NCBI GenBank assembly: GCA_026985435.1
Contig: JALSQL010000040.1
Location: forward strand, 1-14,180
Source: Acidilobaceae archaeon
GTDB taxonomy: Archaea > Thermoproteota > Thermoprotei_A > Sulfolobales > Acidilobaceae
Length of the DNA stretch: 14,180 nt
Direction of reading: 5' to 3'
The position numbers and the translations under genes were made by a program. The stretch's first letter is position 1. Each line of letters starts with the position of its first letter. Positions 1-7,175 of this stretch are shown here, in pieces. The notes beneath the pieces were generated by a model, which saw only the letters and a program-made list of their open reading frames with translations, had not been told where the DNA came from and did no database searches.

Positions 1-669
1 GTAGAAGCCTTTTCTTCCCCTTTTCTGTAGTGCTTTTGCCGCGTTGTTGAGGGCTTCCCGTATGTTTTCTAGGGTTTTTCCTTGGAGGGCTTCTTGTGGG
101 AGGTTTTGGGTGAGTTGGGTGAGGAGCCTGAAGTCTTGGGGTGCGAGCTTCTCCACGAGGGTGAGCCTGTGGGGTTTGAGGGCCTCCCGTAGCTGGCTGG
201 GGATGCCCCGGGTCTGGGCTTCCCAGTAGGCGTCCACTATCTTCTCGAGGTAGCTGGTGCTGGTTAGCCGCTCTAGGAGCCTCGCCTTCAGTCTCGGGGC
301 CTGGTGGATTTTCTGGAGGAGGGCTGCGGCCCGCCGGGCTTCCAGGTAGCGGGCTGTGGAGGTTGTTAGGGCCGTGTATGAGAGGGCTGGCGGTAGGGCT
401 TCTAGGATGGTCCTGGGTGGCGGCATGGCTAGGGTGGATGTGATGGGGGTTTGCTTTAGGTTTTGGGTTATTTTTTCTGCTACTTCGTCTCGGGTGAGTA
501 GGGGTGTTAGCCAGCAGAGTGCGCCGACTTCTATGGCTGCTGGGATGGTGCCGACTATTGTGCCGGTGGCGAGGCCGCAGGGTATGAGGGTTGCGCTGCA
601 GGCGGCGGCGAATTTTAGGAGTGTGGTGTTTGATAGGAGTTGTTGTTTTACTGTGTTGTCTATGTACAC
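1..669 (-). CDS. Membrane-anchored protein of unknown function (3' end beyond left edge)
   Basis: I do not recognise this gene. It is an uninterrupted minus-strand frame of 223 codons whose stop lies outside the window. I start it at GTG (667-669), which has a GAGGGG ribosome site 9 bases upstream. An in-frame GTG eight codons earlier is an alternative, and a stop lies just before that. The first 60 residues are hydrophobic: roughly residues 16-40 (LLKFAAACSATLIPC region) and 42-58 (AAIEVGALCWLTPLL) look like two membrane segments. After that the protein is soluble and helical with many charged residues (EARRAAALLQKIHQAPRLKA), ending basic (QKRGRKGFY) at the edge. The coding strand is unusually rich in A and C (ACA, CCA, CTA, CAA, AAA codons), unlike the zinc-ribbon operon next to it but like the 3' part of the membrane protein gene at 8976-10688. 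Coding is clear from frame length and codon pattern; function is unknown. Confidence 0.75.
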   Translation of the reverse strand, partial: MYIDNTVKQQLLSNTTLLKFAAACSATLIPCGLATGTIVGTIPAAIEVGALCWLTPLLTRDEVAEKITQNLKQTPITSTLAMPPPRTILEALPPALSYTALTTSTARYLEARRAAALLQKIHQAPRLKARLLERLTSTSYLEKIVDAYWEAQTRGIPSQLREALKPHRLTLVEKLAPQDFRLLTQLTQNLPQEALQGKTLENIREALNNAAKALQKRGRKGFY

Positions 670-1069
670 ACCAAAACACCCCTCTGCCACCAGCGACTCT
701 AGATGGGAGACTCTAGAGTGACTCAGAGCGTTGAGGACCACTTTGCAGGGACGCCATGTTTGTGGGTGCGTGGCGGCGGTTTTGATGGGGGTTTGTGGGG
801 GGTTAGCGGCATGATTGTGGGTGGTGCCGCTGTTATGTCACGGGTTTTGTGGGTTGGGAGGCAGGCTTTCGGCCTGTAATGAACGCTGCTCTGCTTTGGA
901 ACGCTTATGAACCCTGAGCTGTAGGCTCTAGCCCGAGCCCCTGGCGGGGTTGGGGGTCCGGGGGGTGGCTGCACTAGAGGTCAGGCCTCCAGCTAGGCAG
1001 GTTGGCTTGGGTATCTTCTCCCACGTCCTCTACAAGCTACGGGGAGGCCCCGGGGAGGATGCCTCGGAT
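670..1069. other. Divergent intergenic region, about 400 bp, no convincing gene
   Basis: This lies between the leftward gene at 1-669 and the rightward zinc-ribbon operon. The plus strand is strongly G/T-rich from about 740 to 870. A direct repeat GACTCTAGA (695-703 and 709-717) and the perfect palindrome ACTCTAGAGT (710-719) sit just upstream of the leftward gene and could be an operator. A small hairpin CAGGCTTTCGGCCTG lies near 862-876. I see no convincing TATA box, tRNA or CRISPR here. A minus-strand open frame (723-974, starting GTG) is Pro/His/Thr/Lys-rich and has poor codon use, so I do not call it. The first gene of the operon could start inside this region (see the next entry). Confidence 0.5.
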
Positions 1070-1591
1070 ATGGCTGTCCCCGTGCTTGTGGATATGGTGT
1101 CGTGCCCCTATTGTGGGGCTTTCTTCCGGGCCCTGACCCTGGCCCCCCTGAGGAGGCGTGTTGATAGGAGGATCTTCCTCGGCCAGGGGGAGTCGAGGAC
1201 CCCGAACCCCACCTTTGCGGAGACGCACCTGGCCAACCCTATAGAGTGCCCCCAGTGCAGGAGGAAGTTCCGCGTCTTCGTTGGCGTCGAGTATAGTAGC
1301 GAGGGTGTACGCTCCATAGACGTGCGCGCCCTCCGCGAGGAGGAGTCGAGGGGCCTGGTACGCTGGCCGCATAGGGGGATGGTGCTCCCCAGGGCGCTCC
1401 ACTTCGATGGGATAAACCTGAAGCTCTACCGGAGCCTCGACGACCTACTGAAGGCCGTGGCCGAGGATGGGGGCGTGCAGGCCTACAGTCTACCGCAGAT
1501 GGCCTCAGCTGTGGAGCCCACGGCTCCCAGCGATGACGGCAGACCGGAGCCTGTGAGCTCTGTCCAGGTGAACCCGGGGGTCAAGCTCTAG
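1070..1591 (+). CDS. Zinc-ribbon protein, first gene of ATPase operon
   Basis: A 173-residue protein with one four-cysteine metal site made of two widely spaced knuckles: C12-P-Y-C15 and C60-P-Q-C63. The long basic insert between them contains RRRVDRR. The rest is a mixed alpha/beta region, then an acidic/Pro/Ser tail with no structure evident. Zinc ribbons of this kind bind nucleic acid or protein partners; the partner here is unknown. I chose ATG 1070 because GGGGAGGAT (1052-1060) sits 9 bases upstream. The frame stays open back to TTG 950 and GTG 965, and the extra 35-40 residues look protein-like, so a longer form is possible. The two genes that follow at short spacing also encode zinc ribbons, which suggests one transcript and one complex. 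I cannot name the family. Confidence 0.8.
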   Translation: MAVPVLVDMVSCPYCGAFFRALTLAPLRRRVDRRIFLGQGESRTPNPTFAETHLANPIECPQCRRKFRVFVGVEYSSEGVRSIDVRALREEESRGLVRWPHRGMVLPRALHFDGINLKLYRSLDDLLKAVAEDGGVQAYSLPQMASAVEPTAPSDDGRPEPVSSVQVNPGVKL

Positions 1592-1604
1592 GCTCGAGAT
1601 CCAG

Positions 1605-1621
1605 CCCCCCTCCCCGGGGGG
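1605..1621. promoter_or_regulatory. C6/G6 hairpin before second operon gene
   Basis: C6 (1605-1610), loop TCCCC, then G6 (1616-1621) within a G8 run form a perfect stem. It runs straight into the GGGTGAT motif (1621-1627) ahead of the next gene, so it could limit ribosome access or mark partial termination between the first two operon genes. It may also be just a GC-rich spacer. Confidence 0.3.
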
Positions 1622-1644
1622 GGTGATGGGTGGGGGTGGTAGGG

Positions 1645-2001
1645 ATGGGCGTCCCCTACGTGCAGTGCCTGGTATGCGGGCGTATGACGCCTGTTGACCG
1701 GGGCATATGCTACCACTGCGGCTCCCCCCTGCCCTCTACGGTTCACTTGCCTCTGGGCATGATAGTCTGCCCCAACTGCCTCAAGCCCACGCCCATAGAT
1801 ACGGGGTACTGCACCCATTGCCGGGCCAGGCTCCCGCCGGAGCTGGTGAGGGAGGCTCGGAGGCGCATGGTGCTGGCGGGCTACAGGCCCGCCACTCCCT
1901 ACACGGAGTCGGGCCCCATGCTCTCTCGGGTGCGCCCGGTGGGGCCCGTCTGGGTGCCCGGGGCCGGGGGCTCCGGGTCTGATGGGTCTAGGGGAGGATA
2001 G
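1645..2001 (+). CDS. Double zinc-ribbon protein
   Basis: A 118-residue protein whose first half is two tandem zinc ribbons with identical spacing, C-x2-C-x10-C-x2-C: C8/C11/C22/C25 and C42/C45/C56/C59. Both repeats share a T-P-[VI]-D core and a C-x-H-C second knuckle, as in the double zinc ribbon (DZR) families. After residue 60 there is a short basic helix (PPELVREARRRM), then a Gly/Pro/Ser-rich tail. No enzymatic motif is present, so it is probably an adaptor or nucleic-acid-binding subunit (inference). ATG 1645 is preferred, with GGTGGT four bases upstream; in-frame GTGs at 1630 and 1636 are alternatives. The stop lies 10 bases before the ATPase start, so translation is probably coupled. 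The same ribbon signature begins the ATPase, which points to paralogous ribbons built for a shared partner. Confidence 0.85.
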   Translation: MGVPYVQCLVCGRMTPVDRGICYHCGSPLPSTVHLPLGMIVCPNCLKPTPIDTGYCTHCRARLPPELVREARRRMVLAGYRPATPYTESGPMLSRVRPVGPVWVPGAGGSGSDGSRGG

Positions 2002-2011
2002 GGGATGAGCG

Positions 2012-3787
2012 GTGTCTCCAACCACGCGGCCCGCGGGGCTCGGTGGGGCCCTCGTTCCCGGGGGCTACCGGGTCTGCGCCTACTGTGGTCGCCTGACACC
2101 GGCTGATGAGCCCTTCTGCCGCCATTGTGGAGCCCCGCTTTTGGGGCACCAGGCGGCTGGGGGGCCCGTGGGGTCGGGGTATGAGTGGGATCTCAGGCTG
2201 GGTGTTAGGGTCGACGGCGAGGGTGGGGGTGGAGGTTTTGGTGTGAGATCGTCCGACCTGCCCGGTCACATAGTGGTCTACGGCTCCGTGGGTGCTGGGA
2301 AGACCACCGCGGCGAAGAGGCTTCTCTACGAGGCGGCTATGAGGGTGAGGGCGGGTTTTGTGGTTGTCGACTGGGAGGGGGAGTACGGCGACGTCGCCGA
2401 CCTCCTCGATGCTAGGGTTCTCGGGGGCCCGGATTCGGGGTCGCCGCTCCGGCTGGGCATATTCCACAGGGACGGCCGGGAGAGGCGCCGGGTGCCGCCC
2501 TCCAGGGTGTCCGAGATTCTGCTCAGGTTTATCCGGGAGGACGGCTGGGATGTCACCCCTCAGATGGAGAGGACGATCCGGGAGGCCGTTAGGGGGACAG
2601 TCGAATCCGGGTCTGGCGTTGAGGGCTTCCGGAGGATGCTGGCCTCCGACCAGCTGCCGTGGTCCAGGCAGACGGCGGCCGCCGTCGAGGCCAGGCTCTA
2701 CAACATACTCGAGGGGGAGCTCGCGCCCCTGCTCGAGGGGCCTCCAACCCTGAGGGTGGGCCCCAGGGAGAGGGTGGTCGTCGATCTATCCTGGCTTTCC
2801 AGCACCTCCAGGAGCCTGGCAAGGCAGGCGGCGCAGCTGGTGCTAGCCTCGATTCAGGCCCAGCTCCCCAGGCCTACTGGCCACCCGGGCCTCCGGATGC
2901 TCGTAGTGATAGACGAGGCTGAGGAGGTCGCGCCCGCTGGGAGGCCGGGCCAGCACTGGCGGGGCGAGCTGGTGAGCGACCTCATGCACCAGCGCAAGAG
3001 GGGGGTCGGCATCGTGCTGGTCGCCCATAGCCCGAGCCTCCTAAACCCCGAGGTGGCTAGGCTAGCCTCCAACATCATGGTGTTCCGGCTCGACGACGCC
3101 GACGACGCGCACCGGGCAGCCCAGAGGCTGGGGGTTGGGGAGGAGCTCCTGAGGGGGCTGGGCAGGGGCGAGGCCGTGGTGAGGCCGGCGAGCCTCCGGT
3201 GGCCTGTCGTCGTGAGGGTCGAGCCCCCGCCAGCCCTCAGCTGGCAGGCCCGCCAGGTGCTCGAGAGCATCGCCCTAAACCCGGCCCTCACCCAGAGGGA
3301 GAGGAGGAGCTCCCTGGGCATGAGGGGGAGCGAGTACTACAGGGCCGTCGAGGAGCTTGTAAGGCTGGGCCTGGCTAGGAAGGTCAGGGTGCAGACCGGC
3401 TGGGGCAGGCCCGTGGTGCTGCTTGAGAGGCCCGGCACTATACCCGGCGCCGCCCACCGGTACCTCGAGAGGGCCCTCGCCTCGAGGCTCCCGAGGATCC
3501 TGGGTGCCGAGGTTGAGAAGCCCAGGGACGCCGACCTAGCCCTGGTCTCCCCCTGCGGGGCCAGGCTCGCCGTCGAGGTCGAGACGGGCTCCAACATAGA
3601 CCCCGGGAAGTACAGGAGGCTACACGCCAGGTACCACGCCCTACTAATAGTCTGCACGGAGAAGAGGTGCACCCGCGGCGCCCTCCGCGCGGCCCTCGAC
3701 GCCGGATGGGAGGGGAGGGTCGCCGCCTCGATCCTGGCGACAGCCCCCGCAAAGGCCCGCAGGCTGCTGAGCATGCTCTGCGCTTAG
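2012..3787 (+). CDS. HerA/FtsK-superfamily ATPase with zinc ribbon, winged helix and nuclease-like domain
   Basis: A 591-residue multidomain protein. Residues 22-39 form a zinc ribbon (C22, C25, C36, C39). Residues about 80-400 form a P-loop ATPase: Walker A GSVGAGKTT at 91-99 (Lys97), a VVVDWEGEY strand at 117-125, Walker B LVVIDE at 297-302 (Asp301, Glu302), and a sensor region HQRKRGVGIVLVAHSPSLL at 326-344, as in HerA/VirB4/TraG-like DNA pumps. About 411-470 reads as a winged helix-turn-helix. About 480-560 resembles a PD-(D/E)XK nuclease fold: D508 in ADLAL, then AVEVETGS with E522/E524, lacking the usual Lys. ATPase class is secure, the winged helix probable, nuclease activity uncertain. 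The likely role is ATP-driven DNA translocation or processing. The GTG start at 2012 has GGGGATGA three bases upstream; a nearby ATG (2005) is out of frame. Its last 350 bp overlap the convergent large gene. Confidence 0.9.
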   Translation: MSPTTRPAGLGGALVPGGYRVCAYCGRLTPADEPFCRHCGAPLLGHQAAGGPVGSGYEWDLRLGVRVDGEGGGGGFGVRSSDLPGHIVVYGSVGAGKTTAAKRLLYEAAMRVRAGFVVVDWEGEYGDVADLLDARVLGGPDSGSPLRLGIFHRDGRERRRVPPSRVSEILLRFIREDGWDVTPQMERTIREAVRGTVESGSGVEGFRRMLASDQLPWSRQTAAAVEARLYNILEGELAPLLEGPPTLRVGPRERVVVDLSWLSSTSRSLARQAAQLVLASIQAQLPRPTGHPGLRMLVVIDEAEEVAPAGRPGQHWRGELVSDLMHQRKRGVGIVLVAHSPSLLNPEVARLASNIMVFRLDDADDAHRAAQRLGVGEELLRGLGRGEAVVRPASLRWPVVVRVEPPPALSWQARQVLESIALNPALTQRERRSSLGMRGSEYYRAVEELVRLGLARKVRVQTGWGRPVVLLERPGTIPGAAHRYLERALASRLPRILGAEVEKPRDADLALVSPCGARLAVEVETGSNIDPGKYRRLHARYHALLIVCTEKRCTRGALRAALDAGWEGRVAASILATAPAKARRLLSMLCA

Positions 3788-6700
3788 AAGCCCCCGGGGA
3801 GCCCTGGGAGTCTGCTGGCCGCTCTAGGAATGGCGGCGAGAGCGTTGACCCCACCAGCAGCTCGTACATGGCGTCCACGAGAGCATCCTCCAGCGCGTGC
3901 TTCAAGCCGCCCACGCTCACCCCTATGGCTCCGCCTCTACCGCCTTCACCTTCCCCGCCCACCTCCACCACTATGGTGTAGAGGAAGTAGAGGTTGCCGT
4001 AGAAGAGCCTCGGCCTACTCTTGGGGTTGCTCATCCGGTGCTCGAGGAAGAGGTCGCTCTTGGTGGCCCCCATAGCCAGGATCTCCCAGTAGTCCTCATC
4101 GGGAACTATGACCTCCCCGCTGACCCCCCGCGCCACCTTGCCCGTGACCGCCAGGTCGGAGAGGGTGCCGACGTCGATGCTGTATAGGTTGTAGTCCGCC
4201 AGCCTGAGGTAGTCGACTATGCACCCTACATACTTGACGAGCCGCTCCTTCTCCTCCCCCTTCTCATTCTGGAGTACCCTCTTGCAATGCTCTAAGGCCA
4301 GGTGGCCCAGGTCGGCGCCCTCGATTAGCCTTGGCAGTGCAGACTGGCGCACTGGCAGGTGGAAGAACGGCTTCAGGACGCCCTGGGAGGGCGCTTGTAT
4401 AGCAACCCTCCTAACCCTGAGCCTGGGGCTGCCGAATAGCCTCTTCAGCTGCCTGTTCGCGTACTCAGCCAGGTATGCCGAGAGCGAGGTTGACAGAGCC
4501 TGCTGTAGGCCGACGCTTATGTAGAATGCTAGCATATTGTACACATTATACCCGCCGCATCTCCCGACCAGATCGCGCTGGCGGCACCCGGACCGGTTTA
4601 ACATATCGAGTATCGAGATTAGCCCGTGGAACACCAGCTGGCGCCCGCCGGACTGGTTCTCAGCAGCCGCCTCGGGGACCCCTAGTAGGCCCCTCACGAA
4701 GAAGTCCGAGAAGTCCGAGAAGGATAAATCCCTCAAGCTAATGCCCGAGCTACACCTCAGGCTGTCCGCCAGCTTCTCCAGGGACTCCAGGCTCACATGA
4801 TACCTCCTCCTCACGAGCTCGAGCGCGACGATGGAGGTAAGCCTCCTATAGCTACCGATAAAGTTCGAGTATCTCCCAATAATACTCCTTATACTTTTAA
4901 GTAGACCTAGGCACTCCCCTATATCCCTACTGCCACGCATCCCTAGCGTTTCTATGAAGCGCTCGAGCCTCACCAGATACCCTTTTATAGCGGTCTCCAG
5001 CTCTTCGAACTCCCTTGATATAAGGTAGTAGTAGAGTATTGCTATGAGGTCTAGCATCTCTATGCTAATCTCCTTTTTCCTCGTCTTTAGGGTGCATGGG
5101 GAGGCTTGGCTCAAGCTGTTCATGAGCCTCATCCTCAGCATGACTGTAGCCACGTCCTTTAGGAGGAACGTGTATATGGTGTTCAAGGCGTTGAACACTG
5201 TGAAGCTGTAGTTGTCCATGTTGAATACTATATCGTTGAGCCTTCTTAGGTCGATGCGCAAGCCGATGTTAATGTCCTTGTCCAGCTTGTTTAGGAGGTC
5301 GAGGTGGTAGGCGCTGGGTGTGGCGTCCGCCTGGACCTGGTTTACCTTAAAGTGGGAGACGAAGGGTGAGACGCCACTCTCCAGTATTTTACGCCTCCAC
5401 CTTCTTTTCTCATCCCTGCCACCACTCGCCTGCCTCCTATCCCTCCTGGGTAGCATTAGGTCGAAGATATAGGCCGCCAGCCGGAGGACGCCCGGGTCAA
5501 TGTTGGAGTTCAGGTATCTCCTGTACTCGCCCTGCCTGCGCTCGTCTAGGGGGCTGATTATGCAGCAGGGGAGAGACCTCATATCGATGTACGCCGAACT
5601 CTCAAAGTAGGGGTATGTGAGGAACACCTCCTCGACGTTTTCATCTTCGAGTAGCCCCTCTAGATCCACAATCCTGCATTTCCTCCTAAACCTCGCCCCG
5701 AGGTTCACCCTCTGAAAGCCGCCTGCCTCCGGCTTGGATATGCCTGCTTCCCAACTCTGCCTTGGAGCGCCTATACGCGTCATGAAGAGCCCTCTGTCCG
5801 ACAGCACCACGGCTGGCATGCCGAGGATCGTGTTAACATAATACGACTCCCGGGCCCCACCGCTATCTTGACACTCGAGCCTAGCTACATCGCTCACTAA
5901 CAGGAGTGTTGAGCTATTGTTTATCAGGATGGCATCGCCCACCTGGAATAGGATATCGAGTATCCCACGTAGAACCTCGCAGAACTCCTCTTTAACCGCT
6001 CCTCCGCTGGCAGCGTGGCCCGCGCGGGTATAGGCCATCTTCGCTATTCTGTCGAGGTACTCCGCTATAGCCTTGATAGCATGCCCGGCCCCGAGCGCCG
6101 TTCCGAGGTTGCGGAACCTCAGCGTGAAGAGTGCCGGGTAGATTAGGGAGGTTATCTTGTACTTGTACTCGTATCCGCTCTTTTCCTCGAAGGGCGTTAG
6201 CCTCGACTTATAGAAGCCTCTTATATCCTCGAGCATGCTATCTACTATCGCCTCCTCCCTAGCCTCCATCCCATCAAAATCCTCGCACACCTCGAGGCCC
6301 TTGCACGCCTCCAGGAGGGCCCGGAGGGACGGTAGGAGGCCCGCGTACTTCCCTCTCTCCGGCTTGACCGTTCCTAGCAGCTCCTCGTAGAATCCTACAA
6401 TACTATCTCTCATGCTTTTTAGTATCTCTAGTACCTGGCTGCCTGCCTGCTGGTTGCCGTCGCTGCCGCTGCCAGTATAGTACTTAATGCCCTCGATGTA
6501 AATCTTGTGTGCTAGGAGCTTCATAGCCCTCCTCTTCAGTATTGTCCCGAAGGGCCTCCGGAATGGTGGAGCGGCGAGCATCCCTATAAGCGTTGACACC
6601 TTAGCCGCGAGACCCACGCGCTCAACGTATTCCCCGTAGACTCCGCTCAGCGCTCTTATCGATGCATCAAGAACCCCAGCATCGGGCTCCCTCTTGGAGC

Positions 6701-6995
6701 CTGCTAGTCGCTTCAGGAGCTCCCTGTTGGTGAGTAGGGAATTTTCCACTAGGTTATACATCATCCTGAGGTACTCGTGCGTGTACCTCGACGCTATCTC
6801 GGCCGTGCCCTGCACGTGCTGCTCATACGTCGTCTCGAGGATCCCGTAGAGGTCGCTGAAGTACCTCACCGCCTGGAGCCTCCTCATGTAGGGCGACTTC
6901 GAGATTATGGCTGCTAGCCACCGCCTTGTCACAGTGCCCATACCGTAGACATACACATGGGCCGTCTCGTCGCTCAGCTTGTACACGCTTGACAT
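3438..6995 (-). CDS. Giant protein of unknown function (1,185 codons as read)
   Basis: I do not recognise this protein. It is mostly helical and soluble, with no Walker A motif, signal peptide or clear membrane segment. A strongly basic stretch lies near residues 513-541 (LPRRDRRQASGGRDEKRR). There are scattered cysteines, including a CC pair in LPCCIISP (about 475). A strand-rich patch near 994-1010 (RLFYGNLYFLYTIVVEVGG) precedes a Gly/Glu linker and a last convincing helix ending MYELLVG (about 1050). ATG 6995 follows the TATA box at about 40 bases; the frame is open to 7124 but that extension is unconvincing. The last roughly 115 residues (3438-3787) are Arg/Pro/Gly/Ser-rich because they lie antisense to the ATPase gene; they look non-native. 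A -1 shift near the G5 run at 3791-3795 would stop at 3784-3786, exactly at the ATPase stop. Its base composition is more AT-rich than the flanks, so acquisition is possible. It is divergent from the 598-aa gene. Confidence 0.85.
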   Translation of the reverse strand: MSSVYKLSDETAHVYVYGMGTVTRRWLAAIISKSPYMRRLQAVRYFSDLYGILETTYEQHVQGTAEIASRYTHEYLRMMYNLVENSLLTNRELLKRLAGSKREPDAGVLDASIRALSGVYGEYVERVGLAAKVSTLIGMLAAPPFRRPFGTILKRRAMKLLAHKIYIEGIKYYTGSGSDGNQQAGSQVLEILKSMRDSIVGFYEELLGTVKPERGKYAGLLPSLRALLEACKGLEVCEDFDGMEAREEAIVDSMLEDIRGFYKSRLTPFEEKSGYEYKYKITSLIYPALFTLRFRNLGTALGAGHAIKAIAEYLDRIAKMAYTRAGHAASGGAVKEEFCEVLRGILDILFQVGDAILINNSSTLLLVSDVARLECQDSGGARESYYVNTILGMPAVVLSDRGLFMTRIGAPRQSWEAGISKPEAGGFQRVNLGARFRRKCRIVDLEGLLEDENVEEVFLTYPYFESSAYIDMRSLPCCIISPLDERRQGEYRRYLNSNIDPGVLRLAAYIFDLMLPRRDRRQASGGRDEKRRWRRKILESGVSPFVSHFKVNQVQADATPSAYHLDLLNKLDKDINIGLRIDLRRLNDIVFNMDNYSFTVFNALNTIYTFLLKDVATVMLRMRLMNSLSQASPCTLKTRKKEISIEMLDLIAILYYYLISREFEELETAIKGYLVRLERFIETLGMRGSRDIGECLGLLKSIRSIIGRYSNFIGSYRRLTSIVALELVRRRYHVSLESLEKLADSLRCSSGISLRDLSFSDFSDFFVRGLLGVPEAAAENQSGGRQLVFHGLISILDMLNRSGCRQRDLVGRCGGYNVYNMLAFYISVGLQQALSTSLSAYLAEYANRQLKRLFGSPRLRVRRVAIQAPSQGVLKPFFHLPVRQSALPRLIEGADLGHLALEHCKRVLQNEKGEEKERLVKYVGCIVDYLRLADYNLYSIDVGTLSDLAVTGKVARGVSGEVIVPDEDYWEILAMGATKSDLFLEHRMSNPKSRPRLFYGNLYFLYTIVVEVGGEGEGGRGGAIGVSVGGLKHALEDALVDAMYELLVGSTLSPPFLERPADSQGSPGASKRRACSAACGPLRGLSPGSRRRPSPPIRRRGPRGGRRGCTSSPCRLLVGRGTWRVASCTSRGLCWSPSRPRRRAWPRRGRPGLGRRPWASQPRHPGSSGASRRGPSRGTGGRRRV

Positions 6996-7026
6996 CCCCC
7001 GGGGACATCCACAATTACATACCCAT

Positions 7027-7051
7027 CGTAGAGGGATAAATAACGTAGAGG
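7027..7051 (-). promoter_or_regulatory. TATA box of the giant gene flanked by CGTAGAGG direct repeats
   Basis: On the minus strand TTATTTATC (7035-7043) is a good archaeal TATA element, predicting transcription from about 7013 and an 18-base leader to ATG 6995. It is bracketed exactly by two copies of CGTAGAGG (plus-strand 7027-7034 and 7044-7051). Repeats hugging a TATA box are a natural repressor or activator site. No strong ribosome site precedes the ATG, in keeping with a short-leader transcript. Confidence 0.6.
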
Positions 7052-7123
7052 ACCTCGACGCACATGCGGGTGCACACAGCTGCCAGGCCCTAAAGAGGGG
7101 GATAAGGCAGGCTCTACAGTACA

Positions 7124-7141
7124 CCTAATACAGAGAATAAG
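7124..7141 (+). promoter_or_regulatory. Possible promoter of the 598-aa gene
   Basis: The CTAATACAGAGAATAAG stretch is the only A/T-rich element at the right distance (about 35-50 bases) upstream of ATG 7176. It would give a leader of some 15-25 bases without a Shine-Dalgarno site. The match to a TATA box is weak. Confidence 0.3.
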
Positions 7142-7175
7142 CGCGCCCTCAGGCCAGGCCTACACGGCATGCTTT

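Noticed and set aside
877..920. Possible box C/D guide RNA (GTAATGA … TTATGA … CTGA)
   Set aside because: Only three bases separate the C'-like box from the D box, and no proper D' box, so no guide could fit.
723..974. Minus-strand open frame of 83 codons
   Set aside because: Pro/His/Thr/Lys-rich, poor codon fit, GTG start without ribosome site, within a skewed G/T-rich intergenic region.
1588..2467. Minus-strand open frames opposite the zinc-ribbon and ATPase genes
   Set aside because: Pro/Arg/His-rich shadow translations of strongly supported plus-strand zinc-ribbon and P-loop coding sequence.
6996..7124. N-terminal extension of the giant protein to 7124
   Set aside because: The extra 43 residues are Cys/Arg-rich, cover the TATA box, and look like intergenic sequence.
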